A DNA stretch of 64,000 nucleotides from Mycobacterium tilburgii (GCF_902168065.1 NZ_LR655692.1:39018-103017), one strand, 5' to 3'; counted from the stretch's first letter, positions 9,707 to 20,349 are shown. Notes: generated from the letters alone by a model not told the origin. Numbers and translations: made by a program.

Positions 9707-12091
9707 ATGCGAGTTGACGGGCTCGACATCAACTTTTCCGGCCGCTTGCTGCAACCGGTGAACCGGCACACCAACGACATTCTGCGGCTGATCCTGGCCA
9801 CCCTGTTTCTCGCGACGGTCATCACCGGCTCGCTGGTGACCCGCACCAGCTGGGTTCGGCTGGAAAAGTCGGTTTCGGAAATTGTCGGGGTGTTGTCGCC
9901 GACGCAATCCGATGTGGTGTATCTGCTGTACGGATTCGCGATTTTGGCGCTGCCGTTCATGATCCTGATCGGCTTGGTCGTCGCGCGGCAGTGGAAACTT
10001 CTGGGCGCGTACGGCGCCGCCGCCTTTCTCGCCGCGCTGCCGTTGTCGATCAGCAGCAACCGACTCGCGGCGCCCCGATGGCATTTCGACGTGTCGGACC
10101 GGTTGAGCGCACTGCCGGCGCAATTCCTCGACGACCCGCGCTGGATCGCGATGCTGGCCGCGGTGCTGACCGTCTCCGGGCCGTGGCTCCCGGCCCGCTG
10201 GCGGCACTGGTGGTGGGCGCTGCTGCTCGCGTTCGTCCCGATCCATCTGATCATCAGCGCCATCGTCCCGGCCCGCTCGCTGGTGGGCTTGGCGGTGGGA
10301 TGGTTCGTCGGCGCGCTGGTGGTGTTAGTGGTCGGCACCCCGGCGCTGGAGGTACCGCTGGTGGGTGCGGTGCACGCAATGGCCAAGCGGGGATTTGTCG
10401 TGTCGCGGCTCATGGTGGTCCGTCCCGCCGGGCCCGGACCGATTGTGCTGTCGACGGATTCCGGCGATCCGGATTCGACGGCCGCGATCGAGCTGTACGG
10501 GCCTCATCAGCGCAGCGGCGGCGCGCTGCGCGAGCTCTGGCGCAAGCTGCGACTGCGTGACGCGGAGACCGCACCCCTGCATGCCTCGATGCGTCGCGCC
10601 GTCGAGCATCGCGCACTGATGACCATCGCGATCAACGAGGTGGGCGTGGCAAACACGTCGACGCTCGCATTCGCAGCCCTCGATCGCGGTTGGACGCTCT
10701 ACGCGCACAAGCCGATTCGGGGTATCCCGCTCGACGAATGCACGAAGACCACGCCGGTCGCGCGGGTGTGGGAGTCGCTGCGAAGGCTGCACGACTATCA
10801 GATTTCGCACGGTGATCTGCGCCGCCACGAGATCACCGTCGACGAGGGGACGGTGCTCTTCGGTGGGTTCGGCAATGCCGAGTACGGCGCCACTGAAGCT
10901 CAACTCCAATCCGACCTGGCGCAGCTGCTGGTAACCACGACAGCGCTGTACGACGCGAAGTCGGCGGTGCGATCGGCGATCGACACATTCGGCAAGGACA
11001 CCATCCTGACCGCATCCCGGCGTCTCACCAAATCCGCTGTGCCTAAACGTGTTCGGAAATCCGTCGGAGACACATCCAGCGTCATTACCGCCGCGCGCGC
11101 CGAAGTCAAATCACAGACTGGCGCGGATCAGATCAAGAAGCAGACCATCACCCGGTTCACCCGCAGCCAGGTGATCCAGATGGTGCTGCTGGGGGCGCTG
11201 GTCTACGTAGCGTATCCGTTCATCAGCACCGTGCCGACGTTCTTTTCCGAACTCAGAACGGCGAACTGGTGGTGGGCGCTGCTCGGTGTCGCGATTTCGG
11301 CGTCGACCTATGTGGGTGCGGTAGCCGCGTTGTGGGCGTGCACCGACGGCACGGTGAACTTCTGGAAGTTGTCGATCGCGCAGGTGGCCAACACCTTTGC
11401 GGCCACCACCACCCCGGCCGGAGTCGGCGGCTTGGCGCTGAGCAGCCGGATCCTGCAGAAGGGCGGCCTGTCCGTCATGAGGGCCACCGCCGCGGTGGCG
11501 CTGCAGCAGTCGGTGCAGGTGATCATGCACCTGATGTTGCTGATCCTGTTCAGCACGGTGGCGGGTGCGTCGATGGATCTGTCGCATTTCGTCCCCGGGG
11601 CCACTGTGCTCTACCTGATCGGCCTGATCGGCGGTGTGGCGTTGGGCATCGTCGGCACGTTCCTGTTCGTGCCCAAGCTGCGGGGCTGGCTGTCGACGGC
11701 GGTCCGTCCACGGGTGCAGGAGGTCGCCGGCGATCTCGTCGAACTGGTCCGCGAACCCAAACGTCTCGTGCTGATCATCCTCGGTTGTGCCGGAACAACT
11801 CTCGGCGCCGCGCTGGCATTGTGGGCCAGCGTGCAGGCGTTCGGCGGCGGCGCGCCGTTCGTCACCTGCACGGTGGTGACGATGGTCGGCGGCACCCTCG
11901 CGTCTGCCGCGCCGACCCCCGGCGGTGTGGGCGCGGTGGAGGCGGCGCTGATCGGTGGTCTGGCCGCCTTCGGCGTACCCGCCGCCATCGGAGTGCCGTC
12001 GGTGCTGTTGTACCGGGTGCTGACCTGCTGGCTTCCGGTGTTCATCGGCTGGCCGGTGATGCGCTGGCTGGCCGACAACGACATGGTCTAG
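9707..12091 (+). CDS. Large membrane protein: pseudokinase-like middle domain plus UPF0104/LPG-synthase-type membrane domain
   Basis: A 794-aa open frame beginning MRVDGLDINFSGRLLQPVNR. About six hydrophobic segments occupy residues 25-235. Residues ~290-420 are soluble and include LRRLHDYQISHGDLRRHEIT, resembling a kinase catalytic loop (HGDL). The following LFGGFGNAEYG replaces the metal-binding DFG by GFG. Residues ~490-790 hold seven or eight helices with ATTTPAGVGGLALSSRILQ and SAAPTPGGVGAVEAALIGGL, the glycine-rich signatures of the UPF0104/YbhN family, related to the flippase part of lysylphosphatidylglycerol synthase. A lipid-transport or lipid-modification role at the membrane is inferred. 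It is the longest intact gene here, flanked by broken ones. Confidence 0.8.
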   Translation: MRVDGLDINFSGRLLQPVNRHTNDILRLILATLFLATVITGSLVTRTSWVRLEKSVSEIVGVLSPTQSDVVYLLYGFAILALPFMILIGLVVARQWKLLGAYGAAAFLAALPLSISSNRLAAPRWHFDVSDRLSALPAQFLDDPRWIAMLAAVLTVSGPWLPARWRHWWWALLLAFVPIHLIISAIVPARSLVGLAVGWFVGALVVLVVGTPALEVPLVGAVHAMAKRGFVVSRLMVVRPAGPGPIVLSTDSGDPDSTAAIELYGPHQRSGGALRELWRKLRLRDAETAPLHASMRRAVEHRALMTIAINEVGVANTSTLAFAALDRGWTLYAHKPIRGIPLDECTKTTPVARVWESLRRLHDYQISHGDLRRHEITVDEGTVLFGGFGNAEYGATEAQLQSDLAQLLVTTTALYDAKSAVRSAIDTFGKDTILTASRRLTKSAVPKRVRKSVGDTSSVITAARAEVKSQTGADQIKKQTITRFTRSQVIQMVLLGALVYVAYPFISTVPTFFSELRTANWWWALLGVAISASTYVGAVAALWACTDGTVNFWKLSIAQVANTFAATTTPAGVGGLALSSRILQKGGLSVMRATAAVALQQSVQVIMHLMLLILFSTVAGASMDLSHFVPGATVLYLIGLIGGVALGIVGTFLFVPKLRGWLSTAVRPRVQEVAGDLVELVREPKRLVLIILGCAGTTLGAALALWASVQAFGGGAPFVTCTVVTMVGGTLASAAPTPGGVGAVEAALIGGLAAFGVPAAIGVPSVLLYRVLTCWLPVFIGWPVMRWLADNDMV

Positions 12092-13327
12092 CCGGCCGGT
12101 TCGTCGCGTTTGGCCCCGACGAACACCACAATGGTTGACCTCCGGGCACTCTCACCGACCATCGCGATGAGGTACCGGAAGTAGTAGCCATCCGGCACCG
12201 ACCGTGCAACGGTGACCGGCAGGTTGACCGCAGCGGACCCGTCCGAGGCGAACTGTCCCGATATCGGCGCCGCGGTGATCCCGGCGATGACGGACGCACC
12301 CGTAAGGTGGTGGCCGTCGACATCGTCGATCATGCGCTGGGCGTCTATTTTGGCGTCGGCGGTGCTGACCGAGCGCGATCGTGACGACGGGCTGGGCGAC
12401 GTTGAGGGTCACCGCGGAGCTCCCGGCCCGGAACGACGGCGGCGCCGAGGCATCGCACACACCCCAGCCCGTGTGCGGATGGGTGGCAACGGAGAACGCG
12501 AGTTCGCCGCCGGACGGATGATCGCCTCGGGAACTTAGGTGTGATCAGTTGGCTTGCCGTCGATACTCAGACCACTCAGGTATTTCTGGTGGCTCGGTCC
12601 GGATGCCCCGGGTGCGTGAGATACGGATGGAATTACCTGCCGCAAGCTTGATTATGGCCCGGTCGAACAGCGGTGTGTTGATGGTGAGCATCGGCGTTCC
12701 GGGTGTTTCCGGATACAGCCTGAGCGCAGCCCACACATACCAGCTGGAGAGGGCGCCGAAATCATCGTTACCGGTGCGCCATCCGGGGTGGCGCTGAACA
12801 GCCCCCGCACCCGGTCGACCGTCAGCTGGGTCTTCCATGGTTGGCCGATGTAGTTGTACAGCCACGGCACCCCGAAGCCGGGCTCATTGCCTGCCCAGAG
12901 GTACGGCTCGTTCGGGCCCTCGTTGAGTTTCTTTGGTGAGCGGTCCAGCCTGTCGCCACGTGTTTGCGTCCCCGAGCGCTGGTGGTCGGCAGTATCAAGA
13001 CATCGCCGAAGGCCGCGCATCCCACCGACGCGTTCGTCATGCTGAACCCGGTCGAGCGGGGATCGTTAAAGTTGTAGCCGGCGTAGTTGCCGACGGTGTC
13101 CGGCGAGTACTGCACCATCCCGAACGGCACCGTGGCCCAGGGGAAGTTGTCGATTTCGCCCACGGTCTCGCCGCCCTTGCCGGTACCGATGAGCGTGTCG
13201 ACGTGCTCGACGGGGTCGAGCGCGAAGGCCAGCTCACCGTCGAAGCCATCGGCGGGGCCGGTGAGACGAATGTCATGAAGACGGCCGTCACCGCGACGAC
13301 TGCGGTTACGATCCGTCGCGACTTCAT
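12088..13327 (-). pseudogene. Deleted and frameshifted GH92-type exported alpha-mannosidase
   Basis: ATG 13327 opens a signal peptide ([20 protein letters not shown], then VSPAPPMAS). The frame then shifts and gives [20 protein letters not shown] and [19 protein letters not shown], the N-terminus of glycoside hydrolase family 92. After [10 protein letters not shown] several hundred residues are missing. The text resumes at [19 protein letters not shown], then [20 protein letters not shown] (GH92 catalytic-domain end), and after another shift GGELAFSVATHPHTGWG and PPSFRAGSSAVTLNV (GH92 tail). M. tuberculosis Rv0584 (about 877 aa) is the likely counterpart. At least four lesions are present, so no enzyme is made. 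Confidence 0.85.
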
Positions 13328-13445
13328 AGCTGTCTCTAATGCTGCATGTCTGCGATGTCTGCGCTGTTGCGTAGGTGATTCGCAAAGGGCGGCGCCGAAA
13401 TCGCAAAACGCATACTCGCGGCAGTCGTGCGCCGTACCGTGTGGA

Positions 13446-13932
13446 CATGGCAGCATAGCCGTACCCGATCGACGCCGGTCACCCCCGTCGGCCCTGCTCA
13501 AGCTCGTCAACCCGGTGCTCGGTTTCCTGCTGCGCACCCCGCTTGCCGGCCCGACCCGCAAGCAGCTGATGGTGCTGAGCGTCACCGGGCGAAAGACGGG
13601 GCGGCCGTTCACACTTCCGATCAACGCCCACCTGATCGACAACGAACTGTATGCGCTGACCGGCGCCCCGTGGAAGCAGAACTTCCCGGGCGGCGCCCCC
13701 GCGGAGGTTGTCTACGACGGCAAGAAAACCGCGATGCGCGGCGAGCTCATCCGCGACCGCGCCGTCGTTTCCGACCTGTATCACCGCTGCGCCGAATCGT
13801 ATGGCGTGTGCCGCACGCAAACCATGATCGGGTTGAAGTTCCGCGACCAAACGCATCCCGACCCTCGAGGAGTTCGGCGAGGCCGTCGATTGGATGCAGC
13901 TGGGGGCGATCCGGCTGACCCCGGCCGCCTAG
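13446..13932 (+). pseudogene. Frameshifted F420-dependent nitroreductase (Ddn-like, DUF385)
   Basis: The core reads ALLKLVNPVLGFLLRTPLAG, then RKQLMVLSVTGRKTGRPFTL and APWKQNFPGGAPAEVVYDGK, typical of the deazaflavin-dependent nitroreductase family with its GRKTG cofactor-binding motif. The ATG at 13446 is followed two codons later by TAG, and the family frame has no start, so an early indel is likely. Near 13855 a second shift moves to TLEEFGEAVDWMQLGAIRLT, the proper C-terminus, which stops at 13932. It converges with galK. Confidence 0.75.
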
Positions 13933-15032
13933 CCGCCGCCCGGCCCGCACGGCCCTGCCCCCGCGGCCGCACGCGTTCGGCTGATCGCCGGCTCGTCGAA
14001 GCCAGCCTCGCGCAACGCCCGCCGCACCGCGCCACCGACCGCCTCGGCGGCATCAGCCGGCACCAGCGCGATCACCGAGCCCCCGAAGCCGCCGCCGGTC
14101 ATCCGGGCGCCCAACGCCCCGCCGGCGACGGCGGTGTCGGCGATCAGGTCCAGATGGGCGGTGGTGATTTCGAAGTCGTCCCGCATGGACGCGTGCGAGG
14201 CCGTCATCAGCCGCCCAGCCGAGACAAAGTCCGAATAACGCAGTGCGGCAACGAAATCCAATACCCGGCGGTTCTCGGTCAGCACGTGACGGGCCCGCCG
14301 GTGGTCGAGCACGTCGGTGACTACCGACAGCGCCGCGGTGCCGTGGTCCTGGACCTCCCGCAGCGACGACACCCCCAGCGCCGCGGCCGCCCGCTCACAG
14401 GACGCGCTCCGGGCCGCGTATTCGCCGCCGGCGTGCCGGTGCCGGGCCCGCGAGTCGATCAGCAGAAGCGCGGCGTCGCACGCGTCCGGGTCGAAGACCA
14501 CCGGGTCGACGGTGATGTCGCGGAAGTCGATCAGCAGCGCCGTTGACGGTTGCCCGTACAGCGCGGCCAGTTGGTCGAGTAAACCCGTTGGCGCACCGAC
14601 GTATTCGTTCTCGGCGCGCTGGGCCAACCGGGCCCGCTCGATCCGGTCGAGCTGCACACCAGCGGCCGAGGTGAGCGCGCCCAACACCGCGCATTCCAGT
14701 GCCGCCGACGACGACAGCCCCGATCCCATTTCCACCGTGCCTGTGATCGACATCGTCCCGCCGCGCACCCGGTGTCCGGCCCGGCGCAGCGCCCAAATCA
14801 CCCCGGCCACATAACCGGCCCAGTCGGGCACGTCGCCGGGGGCGGTGGTCAGCGGGATGCGCACCGCCCCGTCGGCGCGATCGCTGCGCACCGTGATCGC
14901 GTCGGTATCCTCGGGCGTGAACGTCACCACCGTGCGCTGCGGTAACGCGATCGGCAGCGCGAACCCGAGGTTGTAGTCGGTGTGCTCCCCGATCAGGTTG
15001 ATCCGTCCCGGTGCAGCGTAGTGGACCGTCAC
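13929..15032 (-). CDS. galK: Galactokinase
   Basis: A 367-aa product with a GTG start overlapping the galT stop in GTGA. It phosphorylates galactose to galactose 1-phosphate (Leloir pathway). The signature [13 protein letters not shown] lies at residues ~9-21, the GHMP ATP-binding motif [14 protein letters not shown] in the middle, and the third GHMP motif [19 protein letters not shown] near the C-terminus. Intact; transcribed with galT. Confidence 0.96.
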   Translation of the reverse strand: MTVHYAAPGRINLIGEHTDYNLGFALPIALPQRTVVTFTPEDTDAITVRSDRADGAVRIPLTTAPGDVPDWAGYVAGVIWALRRAGHRVRGGTMSITGTVEMGSGLSSSAALECAVLGALTSAAGVQLDRIERARLAQRAENEYVGAPTGLLDQLAALYGQPSTALLIDFRDITVDPVVFDPDACDAALLLIDSRARHRHAGGEYAARSASCERAAAALGVSSLREVQDHGTAALSVVTDVLDHRRARHVLTENRRVLDFVAALRYSDFVSAGRLMTASHASMRDDFEITTAHLDLIADTAVAGGALGARMTGGGFGGSVIALVPADAAEAVGGAVRRALREAGFDEPAISRTRAAAGAGPCGPGGG

Positions 15033-16111
15033 CCCAGTCCCCGCAGTCGCTCGGCCACGCTTTCCGGGGTGACATCGCTGATGAACGCGTCCATCGCCGA
15101 TTCGGAGGCCGCCAGGTACTTGAGCTTGGTGGCGTTGCGCCGGATCGACATCAGCTCGACGTGGAAATAACCCTCGGCCTGCGCCTCGGTGTAGGCGAAT
15201 TGGTGCAGCGCCGAAATATAGGGCAACGGAGCCGAATACATCCGGTCGAAGCGGCCCAGGACGTCGAGATAGAGTCGCGCGAAGGCGTCGAGTTCGGCGT
15301 CATCCAAATCAATGATGTTGCGCACGAACCGGTTCGGGTAGATGTGCACCTCGACCGGCCAGCGCGCGGCGAACGGCACGAATGCCGTGAACAGCTCGTT
15401 GCGGGTGACAATGCGACTGCCGTCGGCGATCTCGGCGGCCAGCAGGCTGGCAAAGAGGTTGTCGCCATGGCACATTCGATGCGTGTCTGCCTGTCCCAGC
15501 ATCGCGGCGGTTCGGGGTGTCAGGAACGGGTAGCCATAGATCTGGCCGTGCGGATGAGTCAGGGTCACCCCGATTTCCTCGCCACGGTTTTCAAAACAGA
15601 ACACCTGCTCGATGCCCGGTGCGGCCATCAGGTCGGCGCTGCGGTGCCGCCAGGCGTCGACGACCAGCCGCGCATGGGCGGGCGGCAGCTGCGCGAATGA
15701 CCCGGTGTGATCGCTGGAGAAACAGATCACCTCGGTCCGCCCATGTCCGGGCGCCGCGGCGAAGCCGGCACCCGACGGCGCCCCCAACGGCGCGCCGGTT
15801 CCGGAAAGGCTGGGAAACCGGTTCTCGAACACCACGACGTCGTAGTCCGGTGCGGGCACCTCGCTGGTGAGGCCCGTCGGTCCGGGGCACAGCGGGCACT
15901 GGTCGGGCGGCGGCTTGTAGGTGCGGTCCTGACGCAACGCCGCAACGATCACCCACCGGCCGGTCGCCCGGTCGTACCGCAGCTGCGATTGGTCCGGTAC
16001 CCGGGGCGGCAACGGTCGGCGATCAGCGACGGGCGCCGGGAGGTGCCCCGGCAACGCGAAAAACAACAGATCGCGGCCGTCGGCCAGCTTCGCCCGGATC
16101 GGCGCTGTCAC
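15029..16111 (-). CDS. galT: Galactose-1-phosphate uridylyltransferase
   Basis: 360 aa from the GTG at 16111 ([20 protein letters not shown]); this start gives the usual length, and the upstream open frame is not family-like. The zinc-binding CPLCPGP, the conserved VFENRFPSL and the catalytic [11 protein letters not shown] (nucleophilic His in HxHxQ) are all present. It transfers UMP between UDP-glucose and galactose 1-phosphate. In M. tuberculosis galT is annotated as two pieces (galTa and galTb), whereas here it is one continuous frame. It is coupled to galK by a 4-bp overlap. Confidence 0.96.
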   Translation of the reverse strand: MTAPIRAKLADGRDLLFFALPGHLPAPVADRRPLPPRVPDQSQLRYDRATGRWVIVAALRQDRTYKPPPDQCPLCPGPTGLTSEVPAPDYDVVVFENRFPSLSGTGAPLGAPSGAGFAAAPGHGRTEVICFSSDHTGSFAQLPPAHARLVVDAWRHRSADLMAAPGIEQVFCFENRGEEIGVTLTHPHGQIYGYPFLTPRTAAMLGQADTHRMCHGDNLFASLLAAEIADGSRIVTRNELFTAFVPFAARWPVEVHIYPNRFVRNIIDLDDAELDAFARLYLDVLGRFDRMYSAPLPYISALHQFAYTEAQAEGYFHVELMSIRRNATKLKYLAASESAMDAFISDVTPESVAERLRGLG

Positions 16112-16142
16112 GATGTCGAAGACTAGCCTGGCCGCCCGTCGA

Positions 16143-16841
16143 TCAGGCCGATGTGCTCTGCGAGTCCTCCATCGCGTCGGCAACGAGCTCGTGCGCGGTG
16201 AGCAGCAGTTCGTCGAACACAATGCGCGGCGCAATTCCGTCGGCGCTCAACTGGCAGAAATTTTTGGCGATCTGTTGGGCGAGCAATGCCAGTTTCATGT
16301 TGCGCACCTGGGACAGCGACTTGAGCAGATTGAAGGCGGCCGCCTCGTCGACGCCGTAGACCAGCATCAGCATGCCTTTGGTCTGGTCGATCGCGCCGCG
16401 CCGTTCCGCGATGGCCGCCACCTTCGTCGTGATCGCGTCTTCGGACGGACGCTTGGGGGTGACGTCGACGTAGAAGCCGTGGGTGCCGATGACGTTGCCG
16501 CCGTCGTCGCAGACCTGGCCACCCACGACGACGACGTGGTGGACCGTACCGCGGGTATCGACGACGCGGTGCCGGGTGCTGAACGCCTGCCGGTTGGCCA
16601 TCATTTTGTTGATCGTCGCCGTCTACCTTGCCGAGGTTCGTCGGGATGCTTGTGCGACAGCACGAGTTCGGTGGTGGGTGTCACCGTCCCCGGTTCGTAG
16701 CCGTGTAGCCGCTGCAAGCACTCGGACCATTCCCAGCGTTGGTCTTCGAATGTAGAACCGGAACCAGCCCACCGATTGCGGTTCGCCCCCGGTGAGTGCC
16801 TGTTCGAGGGCTGCTGTCTGACCGTCTAGTTCCCAAGCCAT
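16143..16841 (-). pseudogene. Frameshifted PAS-ANTAR regulator
   Basis: ATG 16841 gives MAWELDGQTAALEQALTGGE. In a shifted frame EWSECLQRLHGYEPGTVTPT is a PAS core. From 16604 a third frame gives the rest of the PAS fold and an ANTAR RNA-binding domain (AIAERRGAIDQTKGMLMLVY, GVDEAAAFNLLKSLSQVRN). ANTAR proteins bind tandem hairpins in mRNA and cause antitermination. The C-terminal piece alone still has an open frame with an internal ATG, so a truncated ANTAR protein is possible but unlikely to be signal-responsive. Confidence 0.8.
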
Positions 16842-17189
16842 GGCGCACACTTCGACACGGTCGGGACGGCGGCCGGCGCCGGATCCCCACCGGCGTGTCC
16901 CGCCACCCTGGCGCAGCCGCTCCTCGGAGATCCGGCAGAGTTCGCGCGATCGGTCGATCTGTAACCGCGCACGCCAAATGGACGAGGCGACGTCGTTGCG
17001 CAGCGATCGACAGTCTCGGGCGGTGATCACGGCACGGCTGGAGCTTCGCAGCGAGACCTACCGCAGCACGGTGACGCGGCGGGCGGTCCGGGCGCGATGA
17101 GCCTTTTGCCGGCACGCGGAAAAGCAATACACGGCATCCGAGCGCCCGAAGAAGCTTTCGTGACACACCGCACAACTGGCCCGCGTCAT
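16842..17189 (-). pseudogene. Small cysteine-rich (zinc-ribbon-like) hypothetical protein, nonsense-interrupted
   Basis: ATG 17189 opens MTRASCAVCHESFFGRSDAV, then YCFSACRQKAHRARTARRV. CAVC and CFSAC form a likely four-cysteine zinc site of a type common in short mycobacterial proteins. An in-frame TAG follows VTVLR near 17058. The same frame then continues VSLRSSSRAVITARDCRSLR and on through a helical, arginine-rich segment into the PAS-ANTAR gene. It is therefore interrupted by a point nonsense mutation, and its own stop codon may also be lost. Function unknown. Confidence 0.55.
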
Positions 17190-17311
17190 AGCCGTTACGT
17201 TACAGATATACAGGCCTTTAGCGACACCCCACCTGGTGTTTTGTGTTCGGCGCTGAAACTCGGATGAGGCCGGCAGGCACCCTGGAGTGAGCCCAGGAGA
17301 GGCGGTAACTA

Positions 17312-19115
17312 GTGTCGGGTGGGCGCGACGTCCGTGACCGCAGCCCTGGCGGTACCCGGCGAGACGATCCGGACTCGGGCCGCACCGGCGGGCTGCGCGG
17401 TACCGCGCGGGCAAACTACGAGCGGGCGCAAAACTGGTGGATCGGGTCCGAGGGCCTGCTACGGCTCCGGATGGCGACGCGGACGACCGCTTCCCTGGCG
17501 TGTTCGCTGGCGGCGTTGTTCTGCTGGCGCCGCACAACATCGCCGCCGCCGCCGTTTTCGTCGTGGTCGTCTTCGTCGCGGTCTATATCCGGCCGGTACG
17601 GCCCCGCGGCCGGGCACTCGGCATGGTCGCGTTCATATCCTATTTCTTCACGTTGTATCTGCACGGTATCTGCACGCCAAGGCTTCCGAGTTGCCGTGGA
17701 TGATCGCCGCCGTAGTGGTGGGCACGCTGTGCGCCCACGTGATGAGCAGCTACGTGGTGCCCGACCATCCGGAAGGCGTGCTGCGCGAGACGATTCGGGC
17801 ACTGCGCGCACGGATGGCGATCGTCGTCGACACCACGGCCGAGGCGGTTCGGACCGGACGGCTCGACGAACGTCGACGGCGCCAGATGCGAGCCCGCACC
17901 ATCCGCCTCAATGAAACCGCGCTGATGGTGCAGACCCAGATCGAAGACAAGGCCGATCCCGCCATGCTGTGGCCGGGGTGACCAGCCAGCAGCTGGCACC
18001 GTGGTTGTTCGACGCCGAACTGGCTGTCGAATGGGTCGCCAATGCCGGCCGGCAGGCGGCGTCCATCGCCGCCGGCGACCACCGCGATCCCGGCCGGCAT
18101 CCGCATGGAACTGGTCGACGCGCTCCCGGTCTCGCCCAGTCGATCCGCATCCCGTCGCTGGCCGGTCTGCAGCTGGCCGCGTGACAGGCGCAGGCCGTCC
18201 TGGACTGGCAGTCGTCGCCCCCAACATCCGACCAGGTCGCGGTACGCCGCCTCGCGCTGGCGACCATCAACGCCGCCAACGCGACCGCCGAAGTCCGGGG
18301 CAATAGTCGAGGGAGTAGAGGGGGTAGAATGGGGCGAGCTGACCACCGTCGGTCCGCAAGACGCCCAGCCCGCCGACCCGCAAGCCAACAGGGGTCTGTT
18401 GCAGATTACCCGGCAGGCGATCCAGGTGGCGATCGCCGCGGCGTTGGCGATCGTGACCGGCGAGCTGGTGTCGCCGGGCCGCTGGTTCTGGGCGGTGATC
18501 GCGACGTTCGTGATCTTTGCCGGCACCAAGTCCTGGGGGAGACGCTGACCAAGGGCTGGCAGGCGGATGCTCGGCACAGCGCTCGGCGAGCCTTGCGGCA
18601 TCCTGGCGGCCACGCTGTTCGCCGGTGGACACGACCGCCGCGCTGGTAGCGATCTTCATCTGCCTGGTTTGCGCCTTCTACTTCATGACCGTCATTCATG
18701 ACCGTCACCTAATAGCCTGATGACGTTCTGGATCACCACCATGCTGGCGCTGCTCTACGACCTGCTCGGCCAGTTCTCCCCCGCCGTGCTGATGTTGCGC
18801 ATCGAGGAGACCGTGATCGGGGTTGCCGTGGCGATCCTCGTGTTGCCGACGAACACGAGAACCGCCATCCGCGAGGCCACCCGGAAGTTGTTGAAGGCGC
18901 TGTCGGAGCTGATCGAAATCTGCACTGCGACGCTGTGCGGCAGCCAAGAGACCATCGGCCTGACCGAGCAGGCCCGCCAGCTCGACCGGACCCTGCAACA
19001 GTTCCGGATCACCGCCAAGCCGCTGCTGGCCGGCGTGGCGGGCCTGGCCGGTCGCGGCACCATCCGGCGCGGCCTACGGGTTTTCACCGCCTGCGATCGG
19101 TACGGCCGCACCCTG
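17312..19115 (+). pseudogene. Decayed FUSC/ArAE-type membrane transporter
   Basis: The GTG at 17312 opens TARANYERAQNWWIGSEGLL and a first helix. Successive frames then give LAPHNIAAAAVFVVVVFVAV, MIAAVVVGTLCAHVMSSYVV, LRETIRALRARMAIVVDTTA, VTSQQLAPWLFDAELAVEWV, RQAIQVAIAAALAIVTGELV and WAVIATFVIFAGTKSWG, and finally MTFWITTMLALLYDLLGQFS and LMLRIEETVIGVAVAILVL. This alternation of helix blocks and a long cytoplasmic region is the fusaric-acid-resistance/aromatic-acid exporter layout. At least six frame changes are needed. It ends abruptly near 19115 inside a helical stretch, where an unrelated gene begins. Confidence 0.75.
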
Positions 19116-19497
19116 GCCCGCCGCGACCATCATCACCGTGTCGTCGGGACTGGCGTTCGTGCCTCTGCGGGCGACCCCGAGCTACAACGCGTCGAAGGGC
19201 CGCCGTCCACATGCTCAGCGAATCACTGCGGCTGCCATTCGCCGGTTCCACGGTCGAGACCAAGGAGCTGGTGCCGCCGTCGGTGCAGACGGATCTGGTG
19301 CCTGGGCAACGCGATAACGATGCCGCGATGGCCACTGGACGATTTCCTCGACGAGGTCATGCGGTTGTTGGAGAACGACCCGGGTGCCAACGAAATTCAG
19401 GTCGAGCGGGTGAAGTTCCTGCGTTACGGCGAGGCCCGCGGCGACTACGACGAGGTCGTCGCGGGCCTCAACGCCAGCGACCCAAGTAACCGACATT
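19115..19497 (+). pseudogene. C-terminal half of an SDR oxidoreductase (DltE-like)
   Basis: Starting inside the family, the frames give TIITVSSGLAFVPLRATPSY, NASKAAVHMLSESLRL, VETKELVPPSVQTDLVPGQR and LLENDPGANEIQVERVKFLR. SYNASK contains the Tyr and Lys of the SDR active site (YxxxK). The tail KFLRYGEARGDYDEVVAGLN is typical of the DltE-like SDR subgroup. The NAD(P)-binding N-terminal half is missing. The join to the preceding transporter remnant at ~19112-19122 has no intervening spacer, so a deletion fused the two. At least two further frameshifts occur. Confidence 0.75.
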
Positions 19498-19526
19498 TCG
19501 TTCCCGATGTATGTCCAGTCGTGTCG

Positions 19527-20349
19527 TCACGCCCGCAGGGCGAACGCTTCGACCGGCCGGTCGTAACCACGAAACTGCAGGCACCGCGCATCAGGTCGTC
19601 CGCCACCCCAGCCGCGACGAGCAACTCCCCGCCGGCGGCGTGCTGTTGTATCCGGGTCGAGAGGTACACCGGATCGCCCAGCGCGGTTAAGTCGACCACC
19701 ATCTCGCCGACGTTGCCGACGTAGGCAACGCCCGCGTTGACCGCGAGGCCCAGCCGCAACTGGGGTCCCACGTCCCGCCCGTAACCGACGGCCCGCAGCA
19801 GCTCCATGCCCGGCCAACACCGCGCGGCGCCGGTACTGCGGTCCGCTGATACCCCGCACGATCGCCATGACCTCGTCGCCGATCAGCTTGTCGATCAGCG
19901 CGTCGTTCCGAAGCAGGGTCTGCGTGGCGGTCGCGTAGAACGCGGTTGAGCAGCCCGAGAAGTCCGCGGCGTCGTGACGCCGGCCCAGCACGATGGAACC
20001 GCGAACGTCGGCGAACAGCACCGCGACGTCGACCTCGGCGCCGCCCGGGGAAGCGCATCGCATCGGCTGCACAGGTTGGGATTTTTGCGGGACGGGCTGA
20101 ACCCGGCCGCGGCGAAGGGGCACGTCCCACCGGCCCGCCGAACGGGTTGTTACATACCTTGTGGCGCGGCGCCGACGGCAGGTAACGAAATATCCGCCGG
20201 GTCCTGACCAGAGGCGCATGACCCTCCGTTAACACCTTGTCCCACGGCTGGTTTGGGACCACCGGAGCCGTGCGGGTGGCAGCATCGAAAACGACCATGC
20301 CGACAGTGTCAGCCCCGAGCGAGTGCGGCACATGAGGCATCGGCCCCAA
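19527..20349 (-). pseudogene. Frameshifted class III adenylate/guanylate cyclase-domain protein
   Basis: The N-terminal region holds RTRRIFRYLPSAPR and a CKVCNNPFGG-like segment (here HKVCNNPFGG). The cyclase domain appears as VAVLFADVRGSIVLGRRHDA with the first metal Asp, DALIDKLIGDEVMAIVRG with the second, then QLRLGLAVNAGVAYVGNVGE and DPVYLSTRIQQHAAGGELLV. It ends RCLQFRGYDRPVEAFALRA with a stop at 19527. Three or more frame changes separate these blocks. The arrangement (N-terminal cysteine motif followed by one cyclase domain) recurs in mycobacteria. Confidence 0.8.
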
